This document shows, in pieces, positions 7,739-19,727 of a stretch of 64,000 nt of DNA; the first letter of the stretch is position 1, and the number at the start of each line of letters is the position of its first letter. The DNA comes from Drosophila pseudoobscura. Taxonomy: Eukaryota; Arthropoda; Insecta; Diptera; Drosophilidae. Where the stretch lies: positions 7,639,001-7,703,000 of the forward strand of contig NC_046681.1 of the NCBI RefSeq assembly GCF_009870125.1, read 5' to 3'. The position numbers were made by a program, and so were the translations under genes. The notes beneath the pieces are model-generated. The model was not told the DNA's origin. It saw nothing but the letters and a program-made list of their open reading frames with translations, and did not search any database.

Positions 7739-9674
7739 ATGGAGACTAGCAGCCCGGATCGACGACGGCGCTGGATGAGGTCTGAGCGGCAGAGTCGAGT
7801 CGATCAGTACCGGCCGAGAGTCCGGGGAGCCTCCAACTACGCGGATCGCGGCAACATGTACATCTTAGTGACGCTGGGACTGATCGTGGTGCACCTGCTG
7901 CTGCTGCCCCTCTACGTGTATCTCACGTGGCATCACAGGTTCTGGCGCAAGAGGGGCCTGGTCACGGCGCGTCCGCTCACCATGTTGGGCACCTATCCGG
8001 GACTGCTGACGAGGACGAGCAATCTGGTGGAGGATGTGCAGAAGGTTTACGAGTGAGTTGGCCCTTTGGCTTTGGTTTTCAGTCCATCTAAGAGTTCCCT
8101 GTAACCCTCCAAAGCAAATACAAGGGAAAACATCGGGCCGTGGGGGTGTTTGTGACGCGTCAGCCGCAGATCCTGGTGCTCGACCCGGAGCTGGCCCACG
8201 AGATTCTGGTGGTGAATTTCCGCTGCTACAAGGACTCGCTGACCAGCTCGTATATGCGGCATGCCAGGTGGGACAAGTACGCGCGCCGCAATCCCTTCTG
8301 GGCCTCCGGCCAGTCCTGGCGCAGCCTCCGCACAGACGCCCAGGCGGGGATATCGGGGCATCGCCTGAAGCAGGGCTATGCCATTTGGGAGGAGGGCGGC
8401 AGGATGCTGACCAGCTACATGACGGATCGGATCAAGGCGCCCCACAATCTCCTCGAGACTAGAGATGTGAGTGCAGCAGGCTGTCCCATTCAAGAACCCA
8501 TTCGATGTGTCTGCCTTTTCAGCTCTGCTTTCGCTACACGGCCCATGTCATGGCCGACTTTATTTGGGGCATCGATGCCGGGACCCTGAGCCGGCCCCAG
8601 GAGCACCCCAACAAGGTGCAGCAGATGGCCAGCAAGTGGACCAGCCATGCCTTCTATATGATATCCGTATTCATGGCCTCGATTGTGGCTCCTTTCAGCC
8701 GATTACTGCTGCGCCTGCGCTTCTACCCGAAAGAGACGGACGAGTTTTTCTCTCGGCTAACCAAGGAGTCCATTGACATGCGCCTCAGTGCCGGCAATGA
8801 CAACACCCGCACAGACTATCTCTCTCATCTGCTGCAGCTGCGCGAACAGAAGCAGGCCTCCCACGATGATCTGGTGGGGCATGCGCTGACCGTGATGCTA
8901 GACGGCTACGACACCACTGGAACGGCTCTCCTCCACGCCCTGTACTATGTGGGTGAGGCCAACACAACGATTCGAGTCCTATGCCATTGACTTTCGCCTC
9001 CTTTCAGCTGGCTGAGAACCCGGCAGCCCAGCAGAAGCTGCGCATGGAAATCCTCCAGAGCCTCGACGCCGACAAGAGTCTCGGCTTCGAGAAGCTGTGT
9101 GCCCTGCCCTACCTGGAGCAGGTGGTCTATGGTATGTGCTCCCTGCCTCTCCCTCTCTTTGTAATTGTATTTATCTGGATCGTCTGCAGAATCTCTGCGG
9201 CTTAGCAGCCTCATTCCGCAGTACACCAAGGTCTGCACGAATGCCACCCAAATTCAGCTCAACGAATCAAAGACACTCGAAGTGGAGGAGGGCATGACCG
9301 TCATGATACCCAACTATCAGTTCCACCACGATAGAAAGTACTTCCCCGATCCGGAGACGTTCAAGCCGGAACGATTCGATGATGCCGCTCATCTCGAGCT
9401 GATCCGCAAAGGTGTCTTTCTCCCCTTCAGCGATGGACCTCGCATTTGCATGGGTATGCTCTCAGGGGGGCCTCACAATGCCTCTATCTCATGTCCCCTA
9501 TCTCCTGTAGGCATGCGCTTGGCTCTGCTGACTCTCAAGTCCGCCCTGATCCACATTCTCAGCGATTTTCAGGTGGTGCGCGGCAAGAAGAGACTCGTCC
9601 CCAATGGCGATGCTGGCTTCGGCGTGGTGCTCCAGGGGAATGTTCATCTGGAGTATAGACGCTTTGTTAGATAG
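7739..9674 (+). CDS. Microsomal cytochrome P450, Cyp309a-type (first of tandem pair)
   Basis: Six exons: 7739-8052, 8115-8466, 8523-8948, 9008-9131, 9190-9453, 9511-9674, encoding 547 residues. One membrane anchor lies at about 41-63 (YILVTLGLIVVHLLLL), then the LTWHHRFWRKRG linker. Hallmarks: I-helix DGYDTT (349-354), K-helix ESLR (406-409), PERF (465-468) and heme loop FSDGPRICMG with the thiolate ligand Cys492. The enzyme should be an ER-bound haem monooxygenase receiving electrons from NADPH-P450 reductase; its substrate cannot be read from sequence. The first 39 residues before the anchor are Arg-rich and unusually long; starting at Met40 would give a standard 508-residue P450. Poly(A) signal at 9786-9791. 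Exons 2, 4 and 5 have exactly the same lengths as in the next gene. Subfamily assignment to Cyp309a rests on paired arrangement and remembered synteny. Confidence 0.85.
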
Positions 9675-9958
9675 ATTTTTATGTTTAAATATACTTTACA
9701 ATCGTTCTATATATTCTATCTATTTAGGGCCTTAAATCGTACCTTATAGCCCATCATAATCCCTAGAAAATGTTTGGTAACTTCCAATAAACCATGGGCT
9801 ATCGATGCAGTGAAGATAGATACTATTTCCGTACCCTACCTTACATTTCTTATATAGAACACACTCCTACTTATCGTCAGACTCCAAGAGATAGTGCTAT
9901 CAGTATCTGGCCTATAAAGTTGTAAAATATAGCACTTTTAATACAAATTACGCCAGTA
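9675..9958 (+). promoter_or_regulatory. Gap between the P450 genes with TATA box of the second
   Basis: The poly(A) signal AATAAA for the first gene is at 9786-9791. A TATAAAG box at 9913-9919 predicts a transcription start near 9943-9947, giving a leader of only about 15 nt to the ATG at 9959. Confidence 0.5.
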
Positions 9959-11951
9959 ATGGCTGCGAGTACGTCAGATTACCGATTATTCCGATTTTTT
10001 TCCATTAGAGATACGCCGGATGACGCTGTGGTCGGCGTTATCTGGGCAACAAACAAACAGTTTCCATTCGTTCTCCGTGGGGATCTGTTCAGCATGTGGA
10101 CGACGGTCGGTCTGCTCTTGGGCGCTGTTCATGTGGCCTTTGCCGCGGTCTATTTCTACTTGACCTGGCACCACAAGTACTGGCAGAAGCGGGGCGTGCT
10201 CACAGCCGAGCCGCTGACCATCCTGGGCACCTATCCGGGTGTTCTGGCCGACAAGAGCCGCAGTCTCATACTCGACGTCCAGGAGGTGTACAAGTGAGTG
10301 GAGACGAGTCCTGCGCCACCCGTTTCTAATGGGCTTTACCTCGCACAGCAAGTACAAAGACCAGCACCGAGCGGTGGGCACTTTCCTCACCCGCCAGCCC
10401 CAATTGCTGGTGCTGGACCCGGCCCTGGCCCACGAGGTCCTGGTGGATAAGTTCAGCCACTTCCGGGACACCGTAACCAGCAGCTTTGTGGGCCACAATC
10501 CCGACGATAGGTTCGTGCAGGTATCGCCCTTCTTCAGCGCCGGCGATGACTGGAAGCGACGGCGCACTGAGAGCGGGGGCGGAATCACTCCCAATAAACT
10601 GAAGATGGCCTTTACGATCTGGGAGCAGAGTGGGAAGAAGCTGTTGGAGTACATCGAGCGGGTGCGACAAGAGAGGGGCGACATCATCGAGACCAGAGAC
10701 GTGAGTTATCAGCACCGGATTTCCAGATCCAAAGACTGATCTCTGCTGGTTTTAGCTCGCCTATCGCTTTACGGCCAACACGATGGCCGACTTTATTTGG
10801 GGCATAGACGCGGGCACCCTGACCGGCGCCGTGGGAGAGACGAGTCCCTTCCAGAAGACCTCCACGGACTGGACCATCAACGCCTTTAAGTCGATCATCA
10901 GGTTCAACAAGTCCCTGGTGGCCCCGTTCCTGCGCAAGGTCCTGCAGATGCGGTTCTTCACCAAGACGGCCGAACAGTTCTATCTGCAGCTCACCCGCGA
11001 TGCTCTCCGGCTGCGCCACAGCGGCAGTGGCTCGGACCGCACGGACTACCTGTCGCACCTGATCCAGCTCCAGCAGCGGGGCATCACCCTCACGGACGCC
11101 GTGGGTCACGCCCTGACCGTGCTCTTGGACGGCTACGAGACCTCCGCCGCCGTGCTCTATCACATGCTCTACACGGTAGCTACAATTTCACAATTTCCCA
11201 TCGAAACCCCCCCACTAAAACGTCACCGAATCTTATCAGCTGAGCGAGCACCCCGAAGAGCAGGAAAAATTACGCTCGGAACTTGCGGAGGCGCTGGCCG
11301 CCGACGAGCACCTCAGCTACGAGCAGCTGAACGCCCTGCCCTATCTGGATCAGTGCTTGAATGGTACATATGCCCCATGCCCAACGACGAGTTGTCTCTG
11401 ACTTTTCCTTTCAGAGTCTCTGCGCCTGACCACGCCCATTGGCTTCTTCATGAGGATCTGCACGAAGGCCACCCAACTGGATTTGGGCCAGGGCCAAGTG
11501 GCGGACATAGAGCCAGGCGCCAGTGTTATGATTCCCGCCTACCAGTTTCATCACGACGACGCCTTCTACCCGGAGGCAAGCCTCTTCCAGCCGGATCGCT
11601 TCGAGAATGGGGCGGCGAGTGTTCTGACCAAACGGGGCTGTTACCTGCCCTTTGGGGATGGTCCCCGCATTTGTCTAGGTGGGTATTGGACGGCATAAGA
11701 TGGTCATACACTCCATTGAAGCCCTTAAAAGGGGTTCCTTATGGTATATTCTTGGTATATTCTTTGACAAGCGTTTCGTAACCATTGCAGGCATGCGTGT
11801 TGGCCAACTGAGCGTCAAAACGGCCATCCTGCACATCCTCTCGCAGTACCAGGTTGAGCAGACCACAAAGGTTCCCATGGATGCAGACACCGGCCTGGGT
11901 ATATTCCTCAATGGCGATGTGCAGCTGAAATATACAAAATTGCAAAAATAA
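9959..11951 (+). CDS. Microsomal cytochrome P450, Cyp309a-type (second of tandem pair)
   Basis: Six exons: 9959-10293, 10349-10700, 10756-11175, 11240-11363, 11415-11678, 11791-11951, encoding 551 residues. The membrane anchor is at about 48-68 (TVGLLLGAVHVAFAAVYF), followed by LTWHHKYWQKRG. Hallmarks: I-helix DGYETS (354-359, Ser in place of the second Thr), K-helix ESLR (411-414), PDRF (470-473) and FGDGPRICLG with thiolate Cys497. All catalytic elements are intact, so it should be an active ER monooxygenase of unknown substrate. As in its neighbour, 45 residues precede the anchor; Met46 would give a 506-residue form. The nearby TATA box at 9913 favours the upstream ATG. The stop codon overlaps AATAAA (11950-11955) by two bases. 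Identical intron positions and exon lengths show it arose with its neighbour by tandem duplication. Confidence 0.85.
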
Positions 11952-14900
11952 TAAAGAAGAAAAAAAGATACCCCCGCATTTGTGTCTCGGTGTTGCACAA
12001 CACTGGCCAGATGTTGCCATATATTGCTCTATATTTTGTCGACAAATAGTAATTTGTATACGAGCAAGTGCATGTGCGCTCGGGTGTGTGTGTGTGTGGG
12101 GTGGGGGGTGGGGGGCTTTGGGGCCCAGCCGCGTCGAAATTTAATTTAGCGCAAACCGACCACAGACCTCGGCCCGTGCCACCCACTGTCCTATTCAGCC
12201 CTCGCCCTCAGAACTGAGCCTTTATACTGCATATTCCTTTCATATTGAGCGACCGCATGCAGTGGACGTCGACGAAGGACAGCGACGACACCGATCCCCA
12301 GCCACAATGCCACCGCCTGTGCCTGAGTATTGTGTTGCAGGCTCTCCCTCCCCGGCTATACCCTTTCCACCGAGTGCTATGCATTTTCTTGGGGCCGCAA
12401 ATCGTAGGAGTAGATATGTTTTTCGCGGAAAAGGTATCCCGCATCCGTTGTGGGCCTTGCATATATATTTTTGTACATTTTTTATTTGCATTTTTGTAGC
12501 GCTTCTTTTTGTTTTTTGCCACAGAATTTCATTTGAGCTTGCAACATGGCGCATTTAAATGTGGCTCCATCTCCCTCGGACACCGAATGCATAAAGGTCG
12601 GCGGCTGCTTTGCTGTCGAAGAGGAAAGCGCCCTCCCAGGGGGGTGGGGGACGGGGGACGCTAAATTTATGGGGCTAAACAAATTGCGGATTAAATACGG
12701 GAAAAATTAAGTTTCGTTTCTGCAACCGCAAATATTTGAATTCAATTTTGAATGGCGCTGGGGCATGGGGTAAGCCGCGATCAAACAGGAGAAAAAAAAA
12801 GACAGAAAAACAGTCGTAAAAAGTTAATGACTGACGCAGTTAGCGGTAAAGGAGGAGCACACTCGGAGGAGCATTTCCATGGTGAAGCAAAGCCAATGGC
12901 AAAGCCTTCATTTCATGTTGCAACAACACTCGAAGATAAGCAGTGGCAGCAGGGGAGCAAAAAGCGAGACATGCCCCAGGCAGAGGCGCAGCACCGGGTC
13001 ACAGAGGGTGAGGCAAGGTTGGCTTCATGCTACGTTGGCTTTTATCCAATTTACCTGATAACCACAAATGAGCGTTAATGGGCAAATAAATAGAAAAGTG
13101 CCAACTACGCCACTGCGACGCGTTAACTGAATGGAGACGGTGGAGCCGGTGGCGCCCAACTTGGGCTCCCATAACCATTTGTGTGCAGCCCTTGATGCCC
13201 TGTCGCGCATACTTTAGTGCACATACTAAACAAATTTAATGTGCTTACCCGTTTTGGGGTTTCGAGGGGGGGCGAAGGCTTCTAATTTGAGAGTCTCTGA
13301 TGCAAAAATTGTAAATCCTCAAATCGGATTTTATGCTTTGCCGCAACCATTTTTGGGGATGAGCGTTTGCTAAGTGCAGATGCCGGTAGATGGGGGCCAT
13401 AAATCGGTATGCCTAATCGATTGCCAAGGATATTCAGTTGAGGCTCCTACCAGCTCAAAGCCCAGGCTCGGTCTGCCCTTGGCCCGTCCCCACGCCCCGT
13501 CTCGGACACGTTTGACAAACCTGCACGCCCTGGCAAACAATGTGCCAAATTCGAAGCGGGCTCCGGGCTGGGGTCACGCCACTCGAGAGCCTGGCCAACA
13601 TTGCGTCAACGTAACATTAATTTGTGCACGTTCCATTTGCCAGCGGCTGGCTCTGGACTGGCTGCTGGGTGCAACACTTTGGCCACAAACACAGAAACAA
13701 ACACCAGTGCAAACACAGACGGAGACCCCCAGACACAGAGACACAGAGAGACAGAGACACAGAGAGAGACACTCGCAGAGGTAGACAAAATGGAGGCCAG
13801 CAAACGGGTAATGGAATTAGCAACAATTTAACCATTAAACACATCATGTGCATTGGCATGTTGCACATTCAGTCGGTGGATTACCCTGTTCCTGCCTTGC
13901 CTCCCCCCCTCCCCCCCCCCCCCACCCACTGGTGCCCCACAGCCGCCCCAACATCCGACCCCATTAAGCATTGTTTCGAGTTACAGTTCGGTGGCCCCCT
14001 CCACCCCCCCTCGGGCTGGTTCTGGCTGGTTAGCTCAGTTACAAGTCCCGCAGCTTCCAGCTCCCTCTGCCGTGTCCGGTCTGGATCCGGGCATCTCCCG
14101 CGGTTTATTGGCATTAAATCCGAGCCAGCGCCACGTTGCCATTTTGGCTTTATCCTGCTTAATAGACTTTCGGTTGCTTTTATTGCATTGCAATGCAAGG
14201 CCACTGATTGGGCCACCTCTCAAACGTGGCCATTAATTAAATGGAAATTTGCCCAAGCTTCGGCCATCAACTTTCGCCTTTGCCAGCTCCCAGGGATAGT
14301 GGACTGCGGCCAAGTATCTTCGGGCTTTATGGCAGGTACTTACTTCTACGTAAGCCAGAGACAAATCATTTCTGCTGACGCGGCCTAAACATACGGGCCA
14401 AATGGCAGCCGAGGCAAAGAACTGCCTTGAAGGTGGCTTCTAGGAGCCTATGTATTGGCCAAGGTTCTGCAAGGTTGACAAAGAACTAGTTCCAATCGTT
14501 GCCCAGCATCTCGTAGGGAATTTGTTCACACACATGACTGGGGGCCTACGGATGATCTGGGCTTAGGCCTGGCCAGGTAATTGTGCCGGAAAAATGGCCT
14601 CATTAGCACAACAAATGTGTGCTGTTTTCCCGGAGAAAGCCCGCCCAAAAGTAAACAACAAACGGCCCCATCCAATGGGGGGAGGGTGGAGGCTGCTCTC
14701 CGTCTTAATTAAAATTGAAAGTGCCCCCCAAAAAGTCAGCGAGGGGTGTCTAACATTTTCATAAGCAAAGCAAATGAAAATTAAGCGAATTCTAAATGAA
14801 AATAGACAGCAACTTTGGGGCTGCTTTTGTTAATTCTAAACGCTGGCCATTCATAAATCATTAATATGCTAAAATGACGGGTGAAGAGGCCCCCCACCCC

Positions 14901-16204
14901 CATATACACGCCCACTTGGGCAGCCACCGAGCCAGACAGAGCCACGGGTCTCCCTTTAGTCCCTTTGTTGCTGGATCCTGAATGTGTGTGGGGATGGGGA
15001 TGGGGGGACAGATACAAACTTAAAGAATTATAACTTTGGGGCTTTTGGGCGCACAATGACCACAAAAGTAAATAAAATGCCAGCCCGCAAGCCGGGAAGG
15101 GAAACTGCACAAAAAATAGCCAACAAGAGACAAGTTTTAAATATAATTTCAGCTTTTGTGCTAGTGGAACACGATATGGAGACCAGACCGGAAAAAAAAC
15201 CCAAACCCTAACAAAAAAGCAAAGAAAAACAGAAATAAGGGAAATGTCTCTGCGGACTGGCCGATAAGTTACTCGAAGAACAGAGCCGGCCATGCCCCCT
15301 CCGGGCCCTGTCAATATTTGTTTCGCAATCAGCAAATACATACGTGTGCAGTCGGGCTTAGGGCAGAGCCAATGCGAGAATAAATGAAGTTTTGCCGGTC
15401 AGCAGAGGAAACGGAAATTGGCAACAAACACTAAGCACACAAGAGGGAACCAATGCCAAAAAACTGAAGCCGGTCAATTAGAAAAGTGTGGGCGGGGAGT
15501 CCCCCACCTTTTCTCAGCTTTAGATCAGCTGTTTATGGTTGAAAGATATTTATTTTGATGCCCTTTAGGTCCCTCTGGACACGCCTGAGGACTGTCATGA
15601 GCAGTGACAAACGTCATGACTTTTGCTTGACTTTTTCCGCGCTGCCATTGGGTGCCCTTGGTTCCCAATACTCCAATACTTATTCGTTGTAGACTTTTAA
15701 TGCTTAGAGGACATGACAAAGTACTGGATCAACCCGTTTCCAAGTTCGGGACACGAATCCCTCCACCCTGTTCTTGCTGTCCCTTCGGTACACTTCTGAC
15801 TATGGCTCTGTGTTTTGCAAAACACTCGGTTTTCATTTCAAGGCGCTCTCCTTTTCGTGCCCTCGATATTTGGTGTAACAGTGATTATTTTCCGATAATT
15901 TATCGATAACCAAATCGGACAAAACGCTCGATAGACAACGATCTCTCTCAGCTTTTGCTAGATTTTGTCCTGAAAGAGGGGAAAACATAGAAGGTTTATC
16001 CCCTTTGATTCGAAGTTTGTAATATGTTAGCTGTTTCCAGAAGGAAGGGTTTCTAAACCACATCCATAAACGTCTGTCCATCCCGTGTCGTGACGCCTAG
16101 GAGTCAGAGCAAGCTGCTATACAGAGACACACCTGGAATAAGGCTCATTGGTCTTATATTTGATTTACAATTTAGATAATAGAATGGAATAGTATGGGCG
16201 CCCC
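11952..16204. other. Gene-poor stretch after the P450 pair
   Basis: I see no gene here. Landmarks are a TG/G-rich stretch at 12085-12120, a CA(G)A-rich stretch (ACAGAG units) at 13725-13775, a C13 run at 13911-13923 and a perfect DRE core TATCGATA at 15901-15908. The long open frames in this region start without ATG or are compositionally skewed. Confidence 0.5.
15901..15908. promoter_or_regulatory. Perfect DRE core (TATCGATA)
   Basis: The palindrome TATCGATA is the binding core of DREF and is common in promoters of fly growth genes. No transcription unit starting here could be recognised. One copy of an 8-mer in 64 kb is expected by chance, so it is only a landmark. Confidence 0.25.
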
Positions 16205-17215
16205 TTAAATCGCAACGCCAGGACTGGTTGTTTCCTGTCTCCTCGGCCTTATCATCATCTGAGCGCCTTTCAGCGAGTAGTTGTGACCCTTAAACGTAGC
16301 CCAGAGGATGCCCTTTCCATAGGAGTTATCGCCATAATTTCCAGCCAGATGGCTAAGCAAAGAGATCGGTGAAAGCCCTTCTTTTGGAAGCTACTTATGT
16401 AAGTGTTTTTACCTGTCATGACACGAATTGTACCACCAAGCACTGGAGTAAGTGACTGCACAGTTGTCCCCATGTCGATCATTATCGCGATCCCGTGTGG
16501 TAAACTTCTGGCCCAGATGTAAGGCGAGAGCATCGCCGGCATTCCCCGAGGTAAGGCCCAGCGATTCCAGGGTATATGCCTCTTTCTCTGATCCGATTCG
16601 GAAGTTGTCGTACATCTGGTATCGCCGCTCTGCCCCGTGGTCCTCCAAGAGCACGAGTAGTTCCTGGGCCTCAGCTGAGGTCATGGCGTGCAGTTTGTCG
16701 AGGCCCAGGAAGAACTCATTTTGCAACTTGCCAAAGCCGTGCTTGTAGTCAATCCAATCCCGGTTGAAGTCCTCGCTGCCGTCAGTACGCCGCAGGAAGA
16801 GGGTCCAGCCGCCTCCGTGAGACAGCTGGTCGCAGGCCACCATAAAGGGGTGATCACTGTACGTGGGCACCACGATCGACATGATTTCGCTGCTCTGCGC
16901 CAAGATCGTGGGCTTGGCGCAGCTTTTCCCGTAAGGCATTGTCTCCGGCCCAGTTTTGGACAGGCAAGTGTCCAGTTTCTTGGCCAGATCATTCAACAAC
17001 TCTCTATGGCACTCCTGCTCCACTCTGCGAATGGTTTGGATAGGATAAAGTATTTTCAAGCAATCCCCGCCTAGTATTTACCGCACAGCATTTATGTGAT
17101 ATCTCACTGAAGGAGAACTACTACGGATCGAAGACATTTCGCAGACTGTTTCTGCACTCAAGCGGGAAAAAGTACTTGTCAATAATATTGAGAATAATAT
17201 TCTGAAATGCAGCAT
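16205..17215 (-). CDS. Secreted fibrinogen-related (FReD) protein
   Basis: Three minus-strand exons: 17215-17082, 17024-16413, 16352-16205, joined in frame to 297 residues. Residues 1-21 form a signal peptide (MLHFRILFSILLTSTFSRLSA), followed by a short helix-rich spacer and the fibrinogen C-terminal domain from about 80 to 285. Domain marks: Cys80/Cys109 pair, GGGWTLFLRRTDGSEDFNR (115-133), DYKHGFGKLQNEFFLGLDK, calcium-site-like DRDND (223-227), and Cys233/Cys246 flanking AWWYNSCH. The last exon supplies SHLAGNYGDNSYGKG and ILWATFKGHNYSL. A TATA-like box on this strand at 17366-17359 predicts a start near 17335; an in-frame upstream ATG at 17329 would add 38 residues before the signal peptide. 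Fly FReD proteins are extracellular lectin-like molecules, some immune related; the ligand here is unknown. It stands alone in a gene desert, perhaps nested in a larger intron. Confidence 0.85.
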
Positions 17216-18860
17216 TCTGAAGGGGCTACTGTAAAGGCAAAGTGATTCGAGTGGACTGAAGCTGGAATATATGGGAAGCTGGGGCTTTCTTATCGCTACG
17301 TCCGAGTTCTGAGAGATAAGAGAAATCATGGCAAATATATATGCATATATTTATATATTTTTTATAGGTTATAGCTATATGTTTTCTCAGGGTTCAGAGC
17401 GCCCTTTCGTAGCCTCTTCTTGTGCTGGAATTTATTTTCCTGTATTCTCATTTTTTTTTTGGTGATTCTTTTTCCTGCCTGCAGAGCCGGTCATGGCCAA
17501 CATTTGCAGCTTTTGTCAGTGGCTGCAATGCCACCAAAATTTAATGCGCCACGGAGTCGGAGCTCCTCCTCCCCCACCACCACCGCCGCCGTCGCCGCTG
17601 ACGTGGGGCGTCTCTGGCTGCGGCTGCGTCTGAGGGTGTTTGGGGGCAAAAGCAATAAATTTTCATGCCCACTGTCAGAGCCGAGAGCCGAGAGCGTGTT
17701 TACTTTTGTCTGACGTTGTGGGAGGGGTCCCAGGTCCCACCCACTGCCGCTGAGTGTCATATTTCTGTGGGACACATCTTACGGAAGGTATTCTCACTGG
17801 CTAATGGGAGTACGCATATTACTCTCCGGAAACGGAATAAACAATGCCCAGCGGAAGATCGAGTACTGGCGAGGGAGACTCGAATACCTTTGCTTAAGGC
17901 CTATGAATTTTTGTGAATATCTTCTGAATATTCCACTGGCATTTCATGGAGCCACAACGGAGGTCATTTTTGTGTACATTTAATAGGGTTTTTGTCCCTG
18001 AAACCTGGGAAAGCGTATTCCTCTTTCGCTCTTTCGCTTTGGCGGCAAACTCCTTTCATTTTTCCTTTTTATTTCGTACGTACATTCGCAGTTATTTGCT
18101 TGCTTGCTGGTTTTTTTTTTTTTTTTGTTATTTAACGAGCATTTTCTGTCCGTTTCATTTTTTGCAACTTTTGTAGCGTTTTACAGTCGTATGAATATTA
18201 AATTAAATTTTGTGCCCTCTTTCCATTCGAGTTGTGAAGGTGAGAGGGGGGCGGGGGAGGGGGGCGTGCAGGCGGAGAATGGGAATTCAAAATGGTGGAC
18301 TCCGCTTGATAATGGAAACAGCAGAAGATGCCACATGTGCCATTCATCAGGGGCGGCTATCCGCTTTTAATCAAATGCAAAGTTGACCAAAGAACCGGAA
18401 CAGGGACAGGGCGGTGGCGAGAGGTGCGGTGGGGTGGGGTGGGCTGAGGTGAGTGGACAAGGACATTCCTGACGACGGCTGACGTCTGCAGCCTCAAGAT
18501 GGCCAAGTGTGCCCCTCCTTCGGGGGCCCCCAGCCTGCTCCTGTGGCCTGCATCGGCAAATGCAAAGCAGTTAGAGCCGCCGCCTGCTGGCTGCTGACTG
18601 CTGCCTGCTGGATGCTGACTGTGCCTGATATGGCTCACTTCAGTCATTTATCTTCTTTTACGGCTTGAAAGGGCGTGCCCGGAGACCATTCAGTACCAGA
18701 GGTGCAAGGCAGCTGCTGGGCAATGCATGGGGAGCTCATTCACACACACACACTTACACACACACACATACACGTACTATGTACGAGCAGACGTCCACTG
18801 CCAGAAATACTAGTACTCATAATAATTACTAACAATTTACAAAAAAGGAAATGCCTTCAA
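17216..18860. other. Gene-less stretch upstream of the FReD gene
   Basis: The left end is the FReD promoter (TATA-like at 17359-17366, minus strand). T-rich runs occur at 18110-18126 and a purine-rich block at 18238-18262; a CA repeat is at 18741-18773. No coding region found. Confidence 0.4.
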
Positions 18861-18869
18861 ATAAATAAA

Positions 18870-19640
18870 TAAAAAAAAAGGAAAAAAAATAATAATAAAT
18901 AATAAAATAAAATAAAAAATAATAAGTTAAGAAAAAAAACAAAGATATATAAATTTAAGGATATCAAATATTCATCATTCGTTTAAAAATAAAATAAAAT
19001 AATAATAAAAAAATATCAATAATAAATAAAAAAAATAATAATAATAAATAAAAAAAAATAATAAAATAGAATAATAAATTAAGAAAAAAAACTGGGAAAT
19101 ATAAATTTAATGATCTCTAATATAAAATAAAATAAAATTATAATAATACATAAATAAATAAAAAAATAGCAATAAATAAAAAAAAAATAATAATAATAAT
19201 AAATAATAAAATAAAAATAATAAATTAGGAACAAAAAATGGGAAATATAAATTTAAGGATCTCAAATATTCATCATTCGTTTAAAAATAAAATAAAATTT
19301 AAAATAATAATAAAAAAAATTAATAATAGAAAAAATAATAATAATAAATAAATAAATAAAAAATACCAATAATAAATAAAAATAATAATAACAATAAATA
19401 ATAAAATAAAAAATAATAAATTAAGAAAAAACTGGGAAATATAAACTTAAGCATCTCAAATATTCATCATTCGTTTAAAAATAAAATAAAATAAAATAAA
19501 ATTTAAAATAATAGTACAAAAAATAATAATAATAAATAAAACAATAAAAAAATAAAAAATAAAAAATAAAAAATAATAAATTAAAAAAAAATGGGAAATA
19601 TAAGTTTAAGGATCTTAAATATTCATCATTCGTTTAAAGT
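18870..19640. repeat. AT-rich tandem array, five degenerate copies of ~155-185 bp
   Basis: Each unit has a (TAA/AAT)-rich spacer and a conserved core reading roughly GGGAAATATAAATTTAAGG followed by ATCTCAAATATTCATCATTC and GTTTAAA. Cores are at about 18942-18990, 19091-19130 (shortened), 19239-19290, 19431-19480 and 19591-19638. The last unit ends abruptly at ordinary sequence. Spacing of the cores is about 153, 156, 184 and 158 bp. Confidence 0.85.
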
Positions 19641-19727
19641 GAACCTCTTTCACAGCCTAAAATAATCCATTTTAATTTCTGCCATAAGAAGCATTCAAAT
19701 CAAAGAAGAGTTCAGTGCCCCTCTCTT

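Noticed and set aside
14028..14090. tRNA-like A box (GGTTAGCTCAGTTAC) with a weak B box
   Set aside because: The B box (GGTCTGGATCC) has three mismatches and no acceptor stem or anticodon stem pairs.
13624..14388. 254-codon plus-strand frame
   Set aside because: Spans ACAGAG-rich and poly-C low-complexity DNA, has no ATG at the given start and no domain.
14781..15341. 186-codon minus-strand frame
   Set aside because: No recognisable domain or splice context; hydrophobic stretches come from T-rich DNA. Likely chance.
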